A stretch of DNA of 64,000 nt from Geopseudomonas aromaticivorans (GCF_019097855.1 NZ_JAHRGL010000001.1:310001-374000); one strand, 5' to 3'. Positions 9,338-21,694 are shown, counted from the first letter of the stretch. Program-made: numbers and translations. Notes: generated from the sequence alone by a model not told the origin.

Positions 9338-9625
9338 GCCCCCGCACGGCTTCTCCGCCGCGGGATGGCGGAACCCGAGCCTGGCAGCAGCCCCAGCCGG
9401 GCAGCCTACAGATGTAGAACCATTCGCAATTCCGCCGCCGACAACTGGCCATGATCCCCGGTAGCCCGCACACTGCCCCCAGCAGGTCATCGCCAGCAAG
9501 CCTCCGCACCGACGGAAACCCCGTACCGGGAGGACGCCGCTGAACGGATACGCCAAAGCGTGGTCATACCGTTGTCACGTCATCTATCGATCTGCATACC
9601 CTGATAAATCGGTCATCGAGAGCCC
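9338..9625. other. Intergenic region upstream of amrZ
   Basis: This gap separates the tRNA-Arg promoter from amrZ. I see no gene or repeat in it. TTGTCA at 9572-9577, then CATACC 17 bases on, is a weak candidate promoter for amrZ. AmrZ homologues repress their own gene, so operators may lie here, but I could not place one. Confidence 0.3.
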
Positions 9626-9943
9626 ATGAAACAGAGCCCCGCCTCCCGCTCCAGCCGGACTGCCGACAAGTTCGTCGTGCGCCTGCCGGAAGGCATGCGT
9701 TCGCGCATCGCCGAAGTTGCCCGCCACTACCATCGCAGCATGAACTCCGAAATCATCGCGCGCTTGGAAAAGACCCTGCTCGCCGAGGGCAACCTGCCTG
9801 ATGCTGCCGCCAATGCGCCGGTGCATGGCGAACTGCATCCTCACGAGCATCAGCTGCTGCGCCACTTTCGCCAGTTGCCCCAGCCGCAGCAGAGCGCACT
9901 GATCGCCCTGCTCGGCAGCAGCACCGGCACGCAGCAAAACTGA
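9626..9943 (+). CDS. amrZ: AmrZ-like ribbon-helix-helix transcriptional regulator
   Basis: AmrZ (AlgZ) in P. aeruginosa controls alginate, twitching and flagellar motility, and cyclic-di-GMP genes. This 105-residue protein has the same layout: a flexible N-terminus, a ribbon-helix-helix domain (about residues 10-55), and a C-terminal part that in AmrZ mediates tetramer formation. [16 protein letters not shown] and [13 protein letters not shown] match AmrZ as I recall it, and the DNA-contacting Lys, Val and Arg of the beta strand are at residues 15, 17 and 19. The C-terminal half is less alike. It stands alone, converging with mgtE. A different Arc-family regulator is the main alternative. Confidence 0.8.
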   Translation: MKQSPASRSSRTADKFVVRLPEGMRSRIAEVARHYHRSMNSEIIARLEKTLLAEGNLPDAAANAPVHGELHPHEHQLLRHFRQLPQPQQSALIALLGSSTGTQQN

Positions 9944-9955
9944 ACAACGCCCCAT

Positions 9956-9985
9956 AAAAAAGCCGCCCCGAAAGGCGGCTTTTTT
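9956..9985. terminator. Bidirectional terminator between amrZ and mgtE
   Basis: AAAAAAGCCGCC and GGCGGCTTTTTT form a perfect stem around CCGAAA. It has T tracts on both strands and serves the two convergent genes. Confidence 0.92.
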
Positions 9986-10011
9986 GTTGATGAGCAACAA
10001 CACACCGGCAG

Positions 10012-11454
10012 CTACAGCAGGAACAGCGTGGCCAAGCCGAGAAAGATGAAGAAGCCGCCACTGTCGGTGACCGCCGTGATCATCACACTGGCACCCATCG
10101 CCGGATCGCGCCCGAAGCGCGCCAGGGTCATCGGAATCAGCACGCCCATGAGCGCTGCCAGCAGCAGGTTGAGGGTCATCGCGCCCGTCATGACCGCACC
10201 CAGCGACCAACTGCCATACAGATACCAGGCCACGGAGCCGATCACCCCGCCCCACACCACGCCGTTGAGCAGACCAACGCCCAGCTCCTTGCGCAGCAGA
10301 CGCATGGTATTGCCGGTACCCACCTGATCCAGCGCCATGGCGCGCACAATCATGGTGATGGTCTGATTGCCGGAGTTGCCGCCAATACCCGCGACGATGG
10401 GCATCAACGCCGCCAGTGCCACCAACTTCTCGATGGAGCCCTCGAACAGACCGATCACCCGCGAGGCGATGAAGGCGGTGATCAGATTGAGCGCCAGCCA
10501 GGCCCAGCGGTTGCGTACTGACTTCCACACCGAGGCGAAGATGTCTTCCTCCTCGCGCAGACCGGCCATGTTCAGCACTTCGCTTTCGCTTTCCTCGCGG
10601 ATCAGGTCGACCATCTCGTCGATGGTCAGACGGCCGATCAGCTTGCCGCTCTTGTCCACCACCGGCGCGGAAATCAGGTCATAGCGCTCGAAGGCCTGGG
10701 CCGCCTCGTAGGCGTCCTCGTCCGGCTGGAAGCCAACCGGATCGGTGGCCATCACCTCGGCCACCTTCTTGTCCGGGTCGTTGACCAGCAGCCGCTTGAT
10801 CGGCAGCACACCCTGCAGCATGCCGTCGTAATCGACCACGAACAGCTTGTCGGTATGCCCCGGCAACTCCTTGAGCCGACGCAGGTAGCGCAGCACCACC
10901 TCGAGGGTCACATCGTCGCGGATGGTGACCATCTCGAAGTCCATCAGCGCACCGACCTGGTCCTCCTCGTAGGACAGCGCCGAGCGCACTCGCTCGCGCT
11001 GCTGCGCGTCGAGGGTCTCCATCAGCTCGTGGACCACGTCGCGCGGCAGTTCCGGCGCCAGGTCGGCCAGTTCGTCGGCATCCAGGTCGCGGGTGGCGGC
11101 AAGAATCTCGTGATCGTCCATGTCGGCGATCAGGGTTTCGCGCACCGCATCGGATACTTCGAGGAGGATGTCGCCGTCGCGCTCGGCCTTGACCAGCTGC
11201 CAGACGGTCAGGCGATCATCCAGAGGCAGGGCTTCGAGGATATGGGCGATGTCGGCCGGGTGCAGGTCGTCGAGCTTACGCTGCAGTTCGGCCAGATTCT
11301 GGCGGTGCACCAGATTTTCCACCAGCTCGTGGTGGCCGCCTTCCTGGCGGTGGGCCAGTTGCTCGACCAGTCGCTGCCGGTGCAGCAGGTCGATCACCTG
11401 AGCCAGGCGATCCTGCAGGCTTTCCTGCGGCTTTTTCGCTTCAGCTTCGCTCAT
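10012..11454 (-). CDS. mgtE: Magnesium transporter MgtE
   Basis: MgtE is an inner-membrane Mg2+ channel gated by its cytoplasmic part. The 480-residue protein has an acidic, helical N domain (about 20-140; LADLAPELPRDVV), two CBS domains (about 150-290; ISAPVVDKSGKLIGRLT in the second), a plug helix region, and five membrane helices (about 310-480). The pore region contains the family's GIGGNSGNQ segment, followed by TITMIVRAMALDQV. The length is close to the family norm. It has no partner genes and converges with amrZ. I see no magnesium riboswitch in its leader. Confidence 0.95.
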   Translation of the reverse strand: MSEAEAKKPQESLQDRLAQVIDLLHRQRLVEQLAHRQEGGHHELVENLVHRQNLAELQRKLDDLHPADIAHILEALPLDDRLTVWQLVKAERDGDILLEVSDAVRETLIADMDDHEILAATRDLDADELADLAPELPRDVVHELMETLDAQQRERVRSALSYEEDQVGALMDFEMVTIRDDVTLEVVLRYLRRLKELPGHTDKLFVVDYDGMLQGVLPIKRLLVNDPDKKVAEVMATDPVGFQPDEDAYEAAQAFERYDLISAPVVDKSGKLIGRLTIDEMVDLIREESESEVLNMAGLREEEDIFASVWKSVRNRWAWLALNLITAFIASRVIGLFEGSIEKLVALAALMPIVAGIGGNSGNQTITMIVRAMALDQVGTGNTMRLLRKELGVGLLNGVVWGGVIGSVAWYLYGSWSLGAVMTGAMTLNLLLAALMGVLIPMTLARFGRDPAMGASVMITAVTDSGGFFIFLGLATLFLL

Positions 11455-11773
11455 GATGGCGCACTCCCTGTCCCCCAGCGGCAGGACGGCGCACCGAGGG
11501 CGATCAATCTTTCAAGATGCTGACGAACAATCGAGGTTCGGTAGGTCTACTGGGTAAGTCCATGACTGGATGTCCACGCAACCCGCTGGGGGCAGATAAG
11601 CGCAATGGTAGCATTCGCTCACCCCGCCACAGGCAAAAATCTCGACCTGCAGCGGAGTCCGTCGCCTGCAGCCGCGAGCGTTACGAGCACTCGCGGCGCA
11701 TCGCCGCCGATTCGAGGTCCGGCGGCGAATGGGCAAAAAAAAAGGCCTGCATGACTGCAGGCCTTTTTCGATA
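11455..11773. other. Upstream region of mgtE and tail of the tRNA-Arg transcript
   Basis: These 319 bases hold the mgtE leader on the right of the gene and the tRNA terminator at 11740-11768. No open frame here looks like a gene, and no riboswitch fold is recognisable. Confidence 0.4.
11740..11768 (-). terminator. Terminator after the tRNA-Arg(ACG) pair
   Basis: AAAAGGCCTGCA and TGCAGGCCTTTTT pair around a short loop, with T tracts on both strands. It lies 6 bases beyond the 3' end of the downstream tRNA-Arg copy. Confidence 0.9.
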
Positions 11774-11850
11774 TGGTGCACTCAGGAGGATTCGAACCTC
11801 CGACCGCCCGGTTCGTAGCCGGGTACTCTATCCAGCTGAGCTATGAGTGC
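11774..11850 (-). tRNA. tRNA-Arg, anticodon ACG (copy 2 of the pair)
   Basis: This 77-base cloverleaf has anticodon stem-loop CCCGG-CTACGAA-CCGGG, so the anticodon is ACG; the A is converted to inosine by TadA in relatives, letting it read CGU, CGC and CGA. The acceptor GCACTCA pairs fully with TGAGTGC, and CCA is encoded. It is identical in sequence to the copy 64 bases upstream and shares its promoter. Confidence 0.95.
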
Positions 11851-11914
11851 ATCCGTGATGTTTAGCCAGTTCACCTCTGGATTGACTCATCAGCCTTGGC
11901 TGACAACTCGAATA

Positions 11915-11991
11915 TGGTGCACTCAGGAGGATTCGAACCTCCGACCGCCCGGTTCGTAGCCGGGTACTCTATCCAGCTGAGCTATGAGTGC
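11915..11991 (-). tRNA. tRNA-Arg, anticodon ACG (copy 1 of the pair)
   Basis: This is a 77-base cloverleaf identical to the copy at 11774-11850. Its 5' end is 14 bases downstream of a near-consensus promoter. The two copies look like a tandem duplication of one transcription unit. Confidence 0.95.
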
Positions 11992-12005
11992 ACTTGACGG
12001 TGCGC

Positions 12006-12033
12006 ATTATAGGCCCTGTCGCGAGACAGTCAA
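12006..12033 (-). promoter_or_regulatory. Strong sigma-70 promoter of the tRNA-Arg(ACG) pair
   Basis: On the minus strand TTGACT (-35, 12028-12033) and a perfect TATAAT (-10, 12006-12011) are 16 bases apart. The discriminator GCGCACC is GC-rich, typical of promoters under stringent control. Confidence 0.88.
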
Positions 12034-12102
12034 GATGTTTTTTCTTTCATTTTCAATCACTTACGTGATCGAACAACATCTCTACCTGACAATGCAAAAT
12101 AA

Positions 12103-12193
12103 TGGCGGAGAAGGGGGGATTCGAACCCCCGACACCCTTTTGAGGTGTACTCCCTTAGCAGGGGAGCGCCTTCGGCCACTCGGCCACCTCTCC
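12103..12193 (-). tRNA. tRNA-Ser, anticodon GCT
   Basis: This 91-base class II tRNA has a long variable arm. The anticodon stem-loop CTCCC-CTGCTAA-GGGAG gives anticodon GCT, which reads AGC and AGU. The acceptor GGAGAGG pairs with CTTCTCC with one G-T wobble, the discriminator is G as usual for serine, and CCA is encoded. Confidence 0.95.
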
Positions 12194-12207
12194 GCAACAC
12201 GGGGCGT

Positions 12208-12235
12208 ACTATACCCAAGCAAACCCCGTTTGCAA
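12208..12235 (-). promoter_or_regulatory. Sigma-70 promoter of tRNA-Ser(GCT)
   Basis: On the minus strand TTGCAA (-35, 12230-12235) and TATAGT (-10, 12208-12213) are 16 bases apart, followed by the GC-rich discriminator ACGCCCC. It sits in the 72-base gap between csrA and the tRNA, so the tRNA does not depend on the csrA promoter. Confidence 0.8.
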
Positions 12236-12265
12236 AGCCCTGATTCGATAAAAATCGAAAAAGAA

Positions 12266-12451
12266 TCAATGGTTTGGTTCTTCGTCCTTCTCCTTCTGGA
12301 TGCGCTGATAGATTTCTTCGCGATGCACGGCGACTTCCTTCGGGGCATTGACACCAATGCGCACCTGATTGCCCTTCACGCCCAGCACGGTCACGGTTAC
12401 ATCGTCACCGACCATCAAGGTCTCTCCCACCCGGCGAGTCAGAATAAGCAT
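12266..12451 (-). CDS. csrA: Carbon storage regulator CsrA (RsmA)
   Basis: CsrA/RsmA binds GGA motifs in mRNA leaders and represses translation of many secondary-metabolism, biofilm and virulence genes; small RNAs of the RsmY/RsmZ type relieve it. The 61-residue protein has the full core fold: [12 protein letters not shown], then [29 protein letters not shown] and a charged C-terminal tail. Arg at positions 6/7 and 44 used in RNA binding are present. AAGGAG lies 8 bases before the ATG at 12451, which fixes the start. It lies between lysC and tRNA-Ser, the usual Pseudomonas order. Confidence 0.97.
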   Translation of the reverse strand: MLILTRRVGETLMVGDDVTVTVLGVKGNQVRIGVNAPKEVAVHREEIYQRIQKEKDEEPNH

Positions 12452-12595
12452 TCCATTTCTCCTTACGTCTGTTTCAGGACAGCTGTCTGCAAGATAAAAA
12501 AACGGCCACACAGCCGCAGGCATCAAACCTGCTGGCTATCGCCCAAGTATTGACCACCCCCGGCAGAATAAAAGGCTGCCGGGCGGCCAAAAACG

Positions 12596-12625
12596 ACAAA
12601 AGGCGCGGAAATCCGCGCCTTCTGC
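12596..12625 (-). terminator. Terminator after lysC
   Basis: AAGGCGCGGA and TCCGCGCCTT form a long stem with a two-base loop. On the minus strand it is followed by TTTTGTCGTTTTT. Confidence 0.85.
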
Positions 12626-12635
12626 TCAGTGAACG

Positions 12636-13871
12636 TCACTCACCCTGTCGGGCCGGCGCGTCCAGATCGAAAGCGGTATGCAGGGCACGCACGGCCAGCT
12701 CGAGATACTTCTCCTCGACGACCACGCTGACCTTGATTTCCGAGGTGGAGATCATCTGGATGTTGATGTTCTCCTTGGCCAGGGCTTCGAACATGCGGCT
12801 GGCCACGCCGGCGTGGGAGCGCATGCCGACCCCGACGATGGACACCTTGGCGATTTCGGTGTCGCCGGACACTTCGCGCGCGCCCATCGAGGCGGCGGTC
12901 TGCTTCAGCACGCCCAGCGCCTTGTCGTAGTCGTTGCGATGCACCGTGAAGGTGAAGTCGGTGGTGTTATCGTGCGCCACGTTCTGCACGATCATGTCCA
13001 CTTCGACGTTGGCGGCGCTGATCGGGCCGAGAATCTTGAACGCCACACCGGGGGTATCCGGGACGCCGCGGATGGTCAGCTTGGCTTCGTCGCGATTGAA
13101 GGCGATGCCGGAGATGATCGGCTGTTCCATGGATTCCTCTTCGTCGATGGTAATGAGGGTGCCCGGACCCTCCTGGAAGCTGTGCAGCACGCGCAGCGGA
13201 ACGTTGTACTTGCCGGCGAACTCCACCGAACGGATCTGCAGCACCTTGGAGCCGAGGCTGGCCATTTCCAGCATCTCCTCGAAGGTGATCTTCTCCAGCC
13301 GGCGGGCACGCTGCACCACGCGCGGGTCGGTGGTGTAGACGCCGTCGACGTCGGTGTAGATCTGGCACTCGTCGGCCTTCAGCGCCGCGGCCAGGGCCAC
13401 GCCAGTGGTGTCGGAGCCGCCACGGCCGAGGGTGGTGATGTTGCCCTGCTCGTCGACGCCCTGGAAGCCGGCGACCACCACCACGCGACCGGCCTTCAGC
13501 TCGGCACGCAGGCGCTGGTCGTCGATCTCGAGGATGCGCGCCTTAGTGTGGGCACTGTCGGTGAGAATGCGCACCTGGTTGCCGGTGAAGGACACCGCCG
13601 GCACGCCGCGCTGGATCAGCGCCATGGCCAGCAGGCCGATGGTGACCTGCTCGCCGGTGGAAATGATCGCATCCAGCTCGCGCGGATCCGGCTGCGGCAT
13701 GATCTGCTTGGCCAGGTCGATCAGACGGTTGGTCTCGCCGCTCATGGCCGACACCACCACCACGATGTCGTCGCCCGCCTCGCGGAACTTCTTCACCTTC
13801 TCGGCCACCTGCGCGATGCGCTCGACGCTACCGACCGAGGTGCCGCCGAATTTCTGTACGATCAATGCCAT
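12636..13871 (-). CDS. lysC: Aspartate kinase
   Basis: LysC phosphorylates aspartate, the entry step to lysine, threonine and methionine and to diaminopimelate for the cell wall. The 411-residue product is the monofunctional form: the amino-acid kinase domain starts at MALIVQKFGGTSVGS, with FTGNQVRI and GRGGSDTTGVALAAAL further on, and two ACT domains (about 265-411) provide feedback control. The ATG at 13871 gives the family start; the frame runs on upstream without homology. It follows alaS after 97 bases. In several bacteria an internal start makes a separate beta subunit; I cannot tell whether that happens here. Confidence 0.96.
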   Translation of the reverse strand: MALIVQKFGGTSVGSVERIAQVAEKVKKFREAGDDIVVVVSAMSGETNRLIDLAKQIMPQPDPRELDAIISTGEQVTIGLLAMALIQRGVPAVSFTGNQVRILTDSAHTKARILEIDDQRLRAELKAGRVVVVAGFQGVDEQGNITTLGRGGSDTTGVALAAALKADECQIYTDVDGVYTTDPRVVQRARRLEKITFEEMLEMASLGSKVLQIRSVEFAGKYNVPLRVLHSFQEGPGTLITIDEEESMEQPIISGIAFNRDEAKLTIRGVPDTPGVAFKILGPISAANVEVDMIVQNVAHDNTTDFTFTVHRNDYDKALGVLKQTAASMGAREVSGDTEIAKVSIVGVGMRSHAGVASRMFEALAKENINIQMISTSEIKVSVVVEEKYLELAVRALHTAFDLDAPARQGE

Positions 13872-13968
13872 TTCGCTGTCGCCTAACCGTAAAAAGTCGC
13901 CCATTAAACCTGTCAGGTCTGCACCTGCCAAGAACCCGCCGGGCGCGGGGCGGGCTCCATGGGAGAGG

Positions 13969-16593
<2,625 letters not shown>

Positions 16594-16743
16594 GGATTTT
16601 TCTCGGAAAACTGAGCCGCAGCGGCAATTGCAAGAGTGCCGCGCGTGGCGCCGGCAAAGACGGGCATTATATAAACAACTGGCACCCGCTTGCATCGCCG
16701 GGTGCACTATTAGCGCTATAGAGACAGCGGATGACGGCACGAC

Positions 16744-17751
16744 TCAGGCACAGACCTCGTCGACAGCGACCGGCACCACGATCAGCCCGGCGCACTGACC
16801 GCTGACCACCCTGGGATTGGGGAAGACGATGCGCGCGCCCTGCTCCTCCACCAGCCAGCGCCGACCGTCGGCATCCTCGGCCAGCAGACAGCCCGGCACC
16901 AGCTCGGTGAAGCTCGCCACCTCATCGCCCAGATGCAGGCGGAAGGCGTCGCTGTGCTTGATCACCTCGAGCGCGATGCGAAACAGCGGGAGGGCCGCCG
17001 GATCGCCGGCCATGGCCGGCTCGCGGCCCTCGATCAGCTCCCGCAGCCAGGCTTCCAACCGACCCAGCTCGGCCGCGCCGCCCTGCCCCAGCGGCTGCGC
17101 CGGGCCCAGCTCGAAGCTGAAGGCCTCGGCCGCGAAGCGCTCGCTGGTGAAGGCGCTGAAGGTCGCCGCAGATTCGTCCTGCAGCAGCAGGGCCTGCACA
17201 CCGGCCGCCTGCAGGCCCGCCAGCTGGCCGCGCGAAGGACGCTGCGCGCTGCGCGGGCGCAGGGCGAAGCGCTCGATCCGCGAGGCGCGAAGGTCCGCAT
17301 GCAGGTCGTAATGCACGCGCCGGCGCCCCGGCGGGCTGAAGAACAGTTCGACCTGCTGCTCCAGCTCCACGGCGCGCAGGGCATCCGCGCCGCTGACGGA
17401 CGGCTCGCCGCCGCCGAACAACGCATTGAGGTCGTATTCGACATAGCGCTGACCGCGACGCAGTGCTGCCGGATTGCCCAGCACCACCAGCAGCCGCACG
17501 ACCGGCTGCAGCCGGCAGGCGGCGATGTCGTGCAGCAGACGCTCGAGCAGTTCGACCGGTGCGGTCTCGTCGCCATGGATACCGGCCGACAGCAGCAGAT
17601 CGAGGCCCGTGTCGCGCCCTGCCGGCGGGTCGATCAGCAGGACCCCTTCGGCCTTCCACTGCAGCCTGGCGCCGGAGGCACAGACCTGGATCTTCTCCGA
17701 CGGCTCGCGCCCGGCCAGCGTCAGCTCAAGCAGTTTGCCCAGTGCAAGCAT
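16744..17751 (-). CDS. astE: Succinylglutamate desuccinylase
   Basis: AstE splits N-succinylglutamate to glutamate and succinate, the last step of the arginine succinyltransferase pathway. The 335-residue protein is a zinc carboxypeptidase-like (M14 family) enzyme. SAGIHGDET carries the first two zinc ligands (His59, Glu62), and HYDLH (147-151) carries the third His. The catalytic Glu lies in FSFELG near residue 216. It is the last gene of the leftward ast cluster, 64 bases after a small His-rich protein gene. With astD and astB absent here, its substrate would have to come from enzymes encoded elsewhere. Confidence 0.95.
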   Translation of the reverse strand: MLALGKLLELTLAGREPSEKIQVCASGARLQWKAEGVLLIDPPAGRDTGLDLLLSAGIHGDETAPVELLERLLHDIAACRLQPVVRLLVVLGNPAALRRGQRYVEYDLNALFGGGEPSVSGADALRAVELEQQVELFFSPPGRRRVHYDLHADLRASRIERFALRPRSAQRPSRGQLAGLQAAGVQALLLQDESAATFSAFTSERFAAEAFSFELGPAQPLGQGGAAELGRLEAWLRELIEGREPAMAGDPAALPLFRIALEVIKHSDAFRLHLGDEVASFTELVPGCLLAEDADGRRWLVEEQGARIVFPNPRVVSGQCAGLIVVPVAVDEVCA

Positions 17752-17815
17752 GGCAGGCCCTCCCTACGACCGGCGACCATGCATCCAGCATAGCCGCCAG
17801 GCAGTCGCAGCGAGG

Positions 17816-18106
17816 TCAGTGATGATCGCAGCCGCAGTCGGCGCCGTGCTCGTGGTCGTGCTCATGGGCCTCGGCGGCCTCCAGCTCGACCGACAGCGAC
17901 AGCTGGTTGACCGCCTGCGGGCGCACCACCAGCAGCGGAATCTCGGTTTCGCCTTCCACAGATTCGGCATAGATGGTCACCCCGCCCATGCCGTCGGCCT
18001 CCAGCCACAGCTCGCGGCCTTCGAGGCGCACGCCGATGCGCGCGCTGTGGGTTTCCCGGCGCTCGCCGTGGGCATCTTCGAGGATCAGGGGCAGGCTTTC
18101 GCTCAT
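17816..18106 (-). CDS. Small hypothetical protein with a His/Cys-rich C-terminus, in the ast cluster
   Basis: This is a 96-residue protein of unknown function. The body (1-75) looks like a small beta-rich domain (ARIGVRLEGRELWLEADGMG, VTIYAES). The last 20 residues are a metal-binding-like tail, AHEHDHEHGADCGCDHH, with six His and two Cys. A homologue between astB and astE is familiar from Pseudomonas, often annotated without evidence as a topoisomerase. Its position before astE, a zinc enzyme, makes zinc delivery or storage a reasonable guess, but it is only a guess. GCGAGAAATGCC precedes the ATG, a weak ribosome-binding site. Confidence 0.8.
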   Translation of the reverse strand: MSESLPLILEDAHGERRETHSARIGVRLEGRELWLEADGMGGVTIYAESVEGETEIPLLVVRPQAVNQLSLSVELEAAEAHEHDHEHGADCGCDHH

Positions 18107-18215
18107 GGCATTTCTCGCTCAGACAGACTGAAAAGGATAAAGGGAGCCCAGCTTAAGGCTTTGCGCCGCCGCGTGCAGTCCCTGAGCAGGCGCGGCACCC
18201 GGGGCCAGCGGATAC

Positions 18216-19244
18216 TCAGCGCCAGCCGAGCTGGGCCGACAGCGGCACCGCGCGCACCTGGGCACCGGCAGACAGGCGCAGGCGCTTGGCGGTGGCGGCG
18301 TCCACCACCAGGGTGCCGGAGGCCGGCCGCGCCTTGCCGACGGTGATCCGGCAGTCCTCGCGCTTGCGGTTGTGGATGAGGAACTGCGGCGCCTCCTCGC
18401 CCGGCGTGCCGATCGCCAGCACCAGGGTCTGGCTGTCGCGCACCGCGCGGATACTGCGGGTCTCGCACTCCAGCGCCGGGCCGCCGTCGAAGATGTCGAT
18501 GTAGCCCTGATAGGTGAAGCCCTCGGCGCGCAGCATGGTCAGTGCCGGCTCGGTGTCGCGGTGCACGCGACCGATCACCGCGCGCGCCTCCTCGGAGAGG
18601 AAGCAGGTGTACAGCGGGAACTTGGGCATCAGCTCGGCGATGAAGGCCTTGTTGCCGACCCCGGTGAGGTAGTCGGCCTGGGAGAACTCCATCTTGAAGA
18701 AGTGCCGACCGAGGCTTTCCCAGAACGGTGCGCGGGCGTTGTCATCGGAAATCCCGCGCATCTCGGCGATCACCTTGTCGCCGAACAGCTCGGGGAACTC
18801 GGCGATGAACAGGAAGCGCGCCTTGGACAGCAGGCGTCCGCTGAGACCACTGTGGCGGTAGTTGGCATCCAGGAACAGCGAGCAGACCTCGGTGTTGCCG
18901 GTCAGGTCGTTGGCCAGGAACAGCGTGGGGTTCTGCCGGTGGATGCCCAGCGCGCGCGAGGCGCTCACGGTCAGACCGACACGGAAGTTGTACCAGGGCT
19001 CGCGCAGACCCACCGCGCCGTTCATGGCGCTGATGCCGACCACCTCGCCGGCATCGGTCTCCAGCACGAACAGGTAGTCGGCGTCAGCCCGCTCGGCCTC
19101 GCCGTGAAAGGATTTTTCCGCCCAGGCGACGCGCTGAGCCAGGCGATCCTCGCTGGCCGGCAGCGAAGTCAGACCGGCGCCGGTGCTGCGCGCCATGGCG
19201 ATCAGCGCGGGCAGGTCGGTGCTGCGAACGGGACGGACGATCAT
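18216..19244 (-). CDS. aruG: Arginine/ornithine succinyltransferase subunit beta
   Basis: This subunit, with AruF, transfers succinate from succinyl-CoA to arginine (and ornithine), the first step of the AST pathway. The 342-residue protein begins MIVRPVRSTDLPALIAMA and shows the AstA family marks TGAGLTSLPASEDRL, ISAMNGAVG and LFLDANYRHSGLSGRLL. The ATG at 19244 fits relatives; the frame extends 20 codons further without homology. It is about 45% alike to its neighbour aruF by eye, in keeping with the heteromeric Pseudomonas enzyme arising by duplication. Confidence 0.95.
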   Translation of the reverse strand: MIVRPVRSTDLPALIAMARSTGAGLTSLPASEDRLAQRVAWAEKSFHGEAERADADYLFVLETDAGEVVGISAMNGAVGLREPWYNFRVGLTVSASRALGIHRQNPTLFLANDLTGNTEVCSLFLDANYRHSGLSGRLLSKARFLFIAEFPELFGDKVIAEMRGISDDNARAPFWESLGRHFFKMEFSQADYLTGVGNKAFIAELMPKFPLYTCFLSEEARAVIGRVHRDTEPALTMLRAEGFTYQGYIDIFDGGPALECETRSIRAVRDSQTLVLAIGTPGEEAPQFLIHNRKREDCRITVGKARPASGTLVVDAATAKRLRLSAGAQVRAVPLSAQLGWR

Positions 19245-19357
19245 GGTGCCTCCTGTAGACGGACCCGCTGTGCCGGGGCCGGACCGCGCGGACCGGCGCG
19301 GCATCGGTGCCGAAGGCCGCAGCCTCCGCCATGGATCTGCTCAGCGGCAGGCGCGAC

Positions 19358-20374
19358 TCACAACGCCACCACCCGCACGCTGCCGCCCTCGCCTACCCCC
19401 AGCGCCTCGGCCACTGCCGGCGTGAGGGTCAGCGGCTGGCCGCTTTCCCAGTCCAGCTCGACAATCAGCGCACGGAAATCCTGCAGCTGGTTGTTGGCCA
19501 CCAGGTAGGCGCGCCCGGACTGCGCCGACGCACCAAGGCGCACCGGCACCAGACGGCTCTGGGCGATGGAGCGCAGACTCGCGGTGCGGGCATGCACGGT
19601 GGGTCCGCCGTCGAAGATGTCGACGTAGTGTTCGCTCTCGAAGCCTTCGCGCATCAGGATGTCGAAAGACACCTGCGAACGCGGGTGCACCTGCCCCATG
19701 GCCTCCTGGGCGCTATCGGGCAGCAAGGGCACGTAGATCGGGTAGCTCGGCATCAGCTCGGCGAGCATGGTGCGGCCCTTCAGGCCACACAGGCGCTCGG
19801 CCTCGGCGTAGCCGATGGCGAGGAAATTGCGGCCGATGGCGTCCCAGAACGGCGCATCGCCCCTGTCGTCGCTGTAGCCGACCACCTCGACCACCATCGA
19901 CTCGGCGAAACGCTCCGGATGGCTGGCGACGAACAGCAGCCGGCCGCGCGAGTTGAGCTCTGCCCAAGGCGTGCTCTCCAGCTCCGGCTGCAGGTAGAGG
20001 CTGACCAGCAGGCTGTTGCCGGTCAGGTCGTGACACATCGACAACACATGGATCTTGTTGTGGATCTTCAGCTCGCGCGACGCGTGCACGAAGGTCTCGT
20101 TGCGGAAACTGTAGAACGGCTCGGAAAAGCCGGCGGTGGCGACGATACCCGAGCAGCCGACCAGCTTGCCGCTGGCCGTGTCCTCGAGGACGAAGAAGTA
20201 GCTCTCCTCGCCGTTGAAGCTCACCTCGGCGGCGAACGAAGCCTCCGAGGCGCGGATCTTCTCGGCCAGACGCTCGCGGTCGTCCGGCAGCGAGGTGACA
20301 CCGACCGGACTGTCCGCCGCCAGCCGCTGGACTTCCGGCAGGTCGCCCATCCGGGCGGGGCGCATGATCAGCAT
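19358..20374 (-). CDS. aruF: Arginine/ornithine succinyltransferase subunit alpha
   Basis: This is the partner of AruG in succinylating arginine. The 338-residue protein starts MLIMRPARMGDLPEVQRLA and carries SPVGVTSLPDDRERL, then SLYLQPELES and RGRLLFVASHPERF. A GTG three codons upstream is possible, but the ATG at 20374 has GGAG 8 bases before it and matches relatives. It lies 33 bases after astC and 113 bases before aruG, all leftward, so the three genes are probably one transcript under ArgR control. Confidence 0.95.
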   Translation of the reverse strand: MLIMRPARMGDLPEVQRLAADSPVGVTSLPDDRERLAEKIRASEASFAAEVSFNGEESYFFVLEDTASGKLVGCSGIVATAGFSEPFYSFRNETFVHASRELKIHNKIHVLSMCHDLTGNSLLVSLYLQPELESTPWAELNSRGRLLFVASHPERFAESMVVEVVGYSDDRGDAPFWDAIGRNFLAIGYAEAERLCGLKGRTMLAELMPSYPIYVPLLPDSAQEAMGQVHPRSQVSFDILMREGFESEHYVDIFDGGPTVHARTASLRSIAQSRLVPVRLGASAQSGRAYLVANNQLQDFRALIVELDWESGQPLTLTPAVAEALGVGEGGSVRVVAL

Positions 20375-20407
20375 CGGTGTCACTCCTCGTCGGACAGTGG
20401 TCGCCGG

Positions 20408-21649
<1,242 letters not shown>

Positions 21650-21672
21650 CTAAGCGGATTGAACAGAAAAGG

Positions 21673-21678
21673 ATTGTA
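21673..21678 (-). promoter_or_regulatory. -10 element of the probable astC promoter
   Basis: On the minus strand TACAAT lies about 45 bases before the astC ATG. The hexamer 17 bases upstream is poor (TGCCGC), as expected for a promoter that needs an activator such as ArgR. Confidence 0.5.
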
Positions 21679-21694
21679 AAGACAAAGACCGGCG

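Noticed and set aside
11455-11773. Possible magnesium riboswitch in front of mgtE
   Set aside because: I could not fold an M-box, and the hairpin at 11740-11768 belongs to the tRNA transcript on the same strand upstream.
11774-11991. Direct repeat of 77 bases that might be an attachment site pair
   Set aside because: The two copies are complete identical tRNA-Arg genes 64 bases apart under one promoter; nothing is inserted between them.
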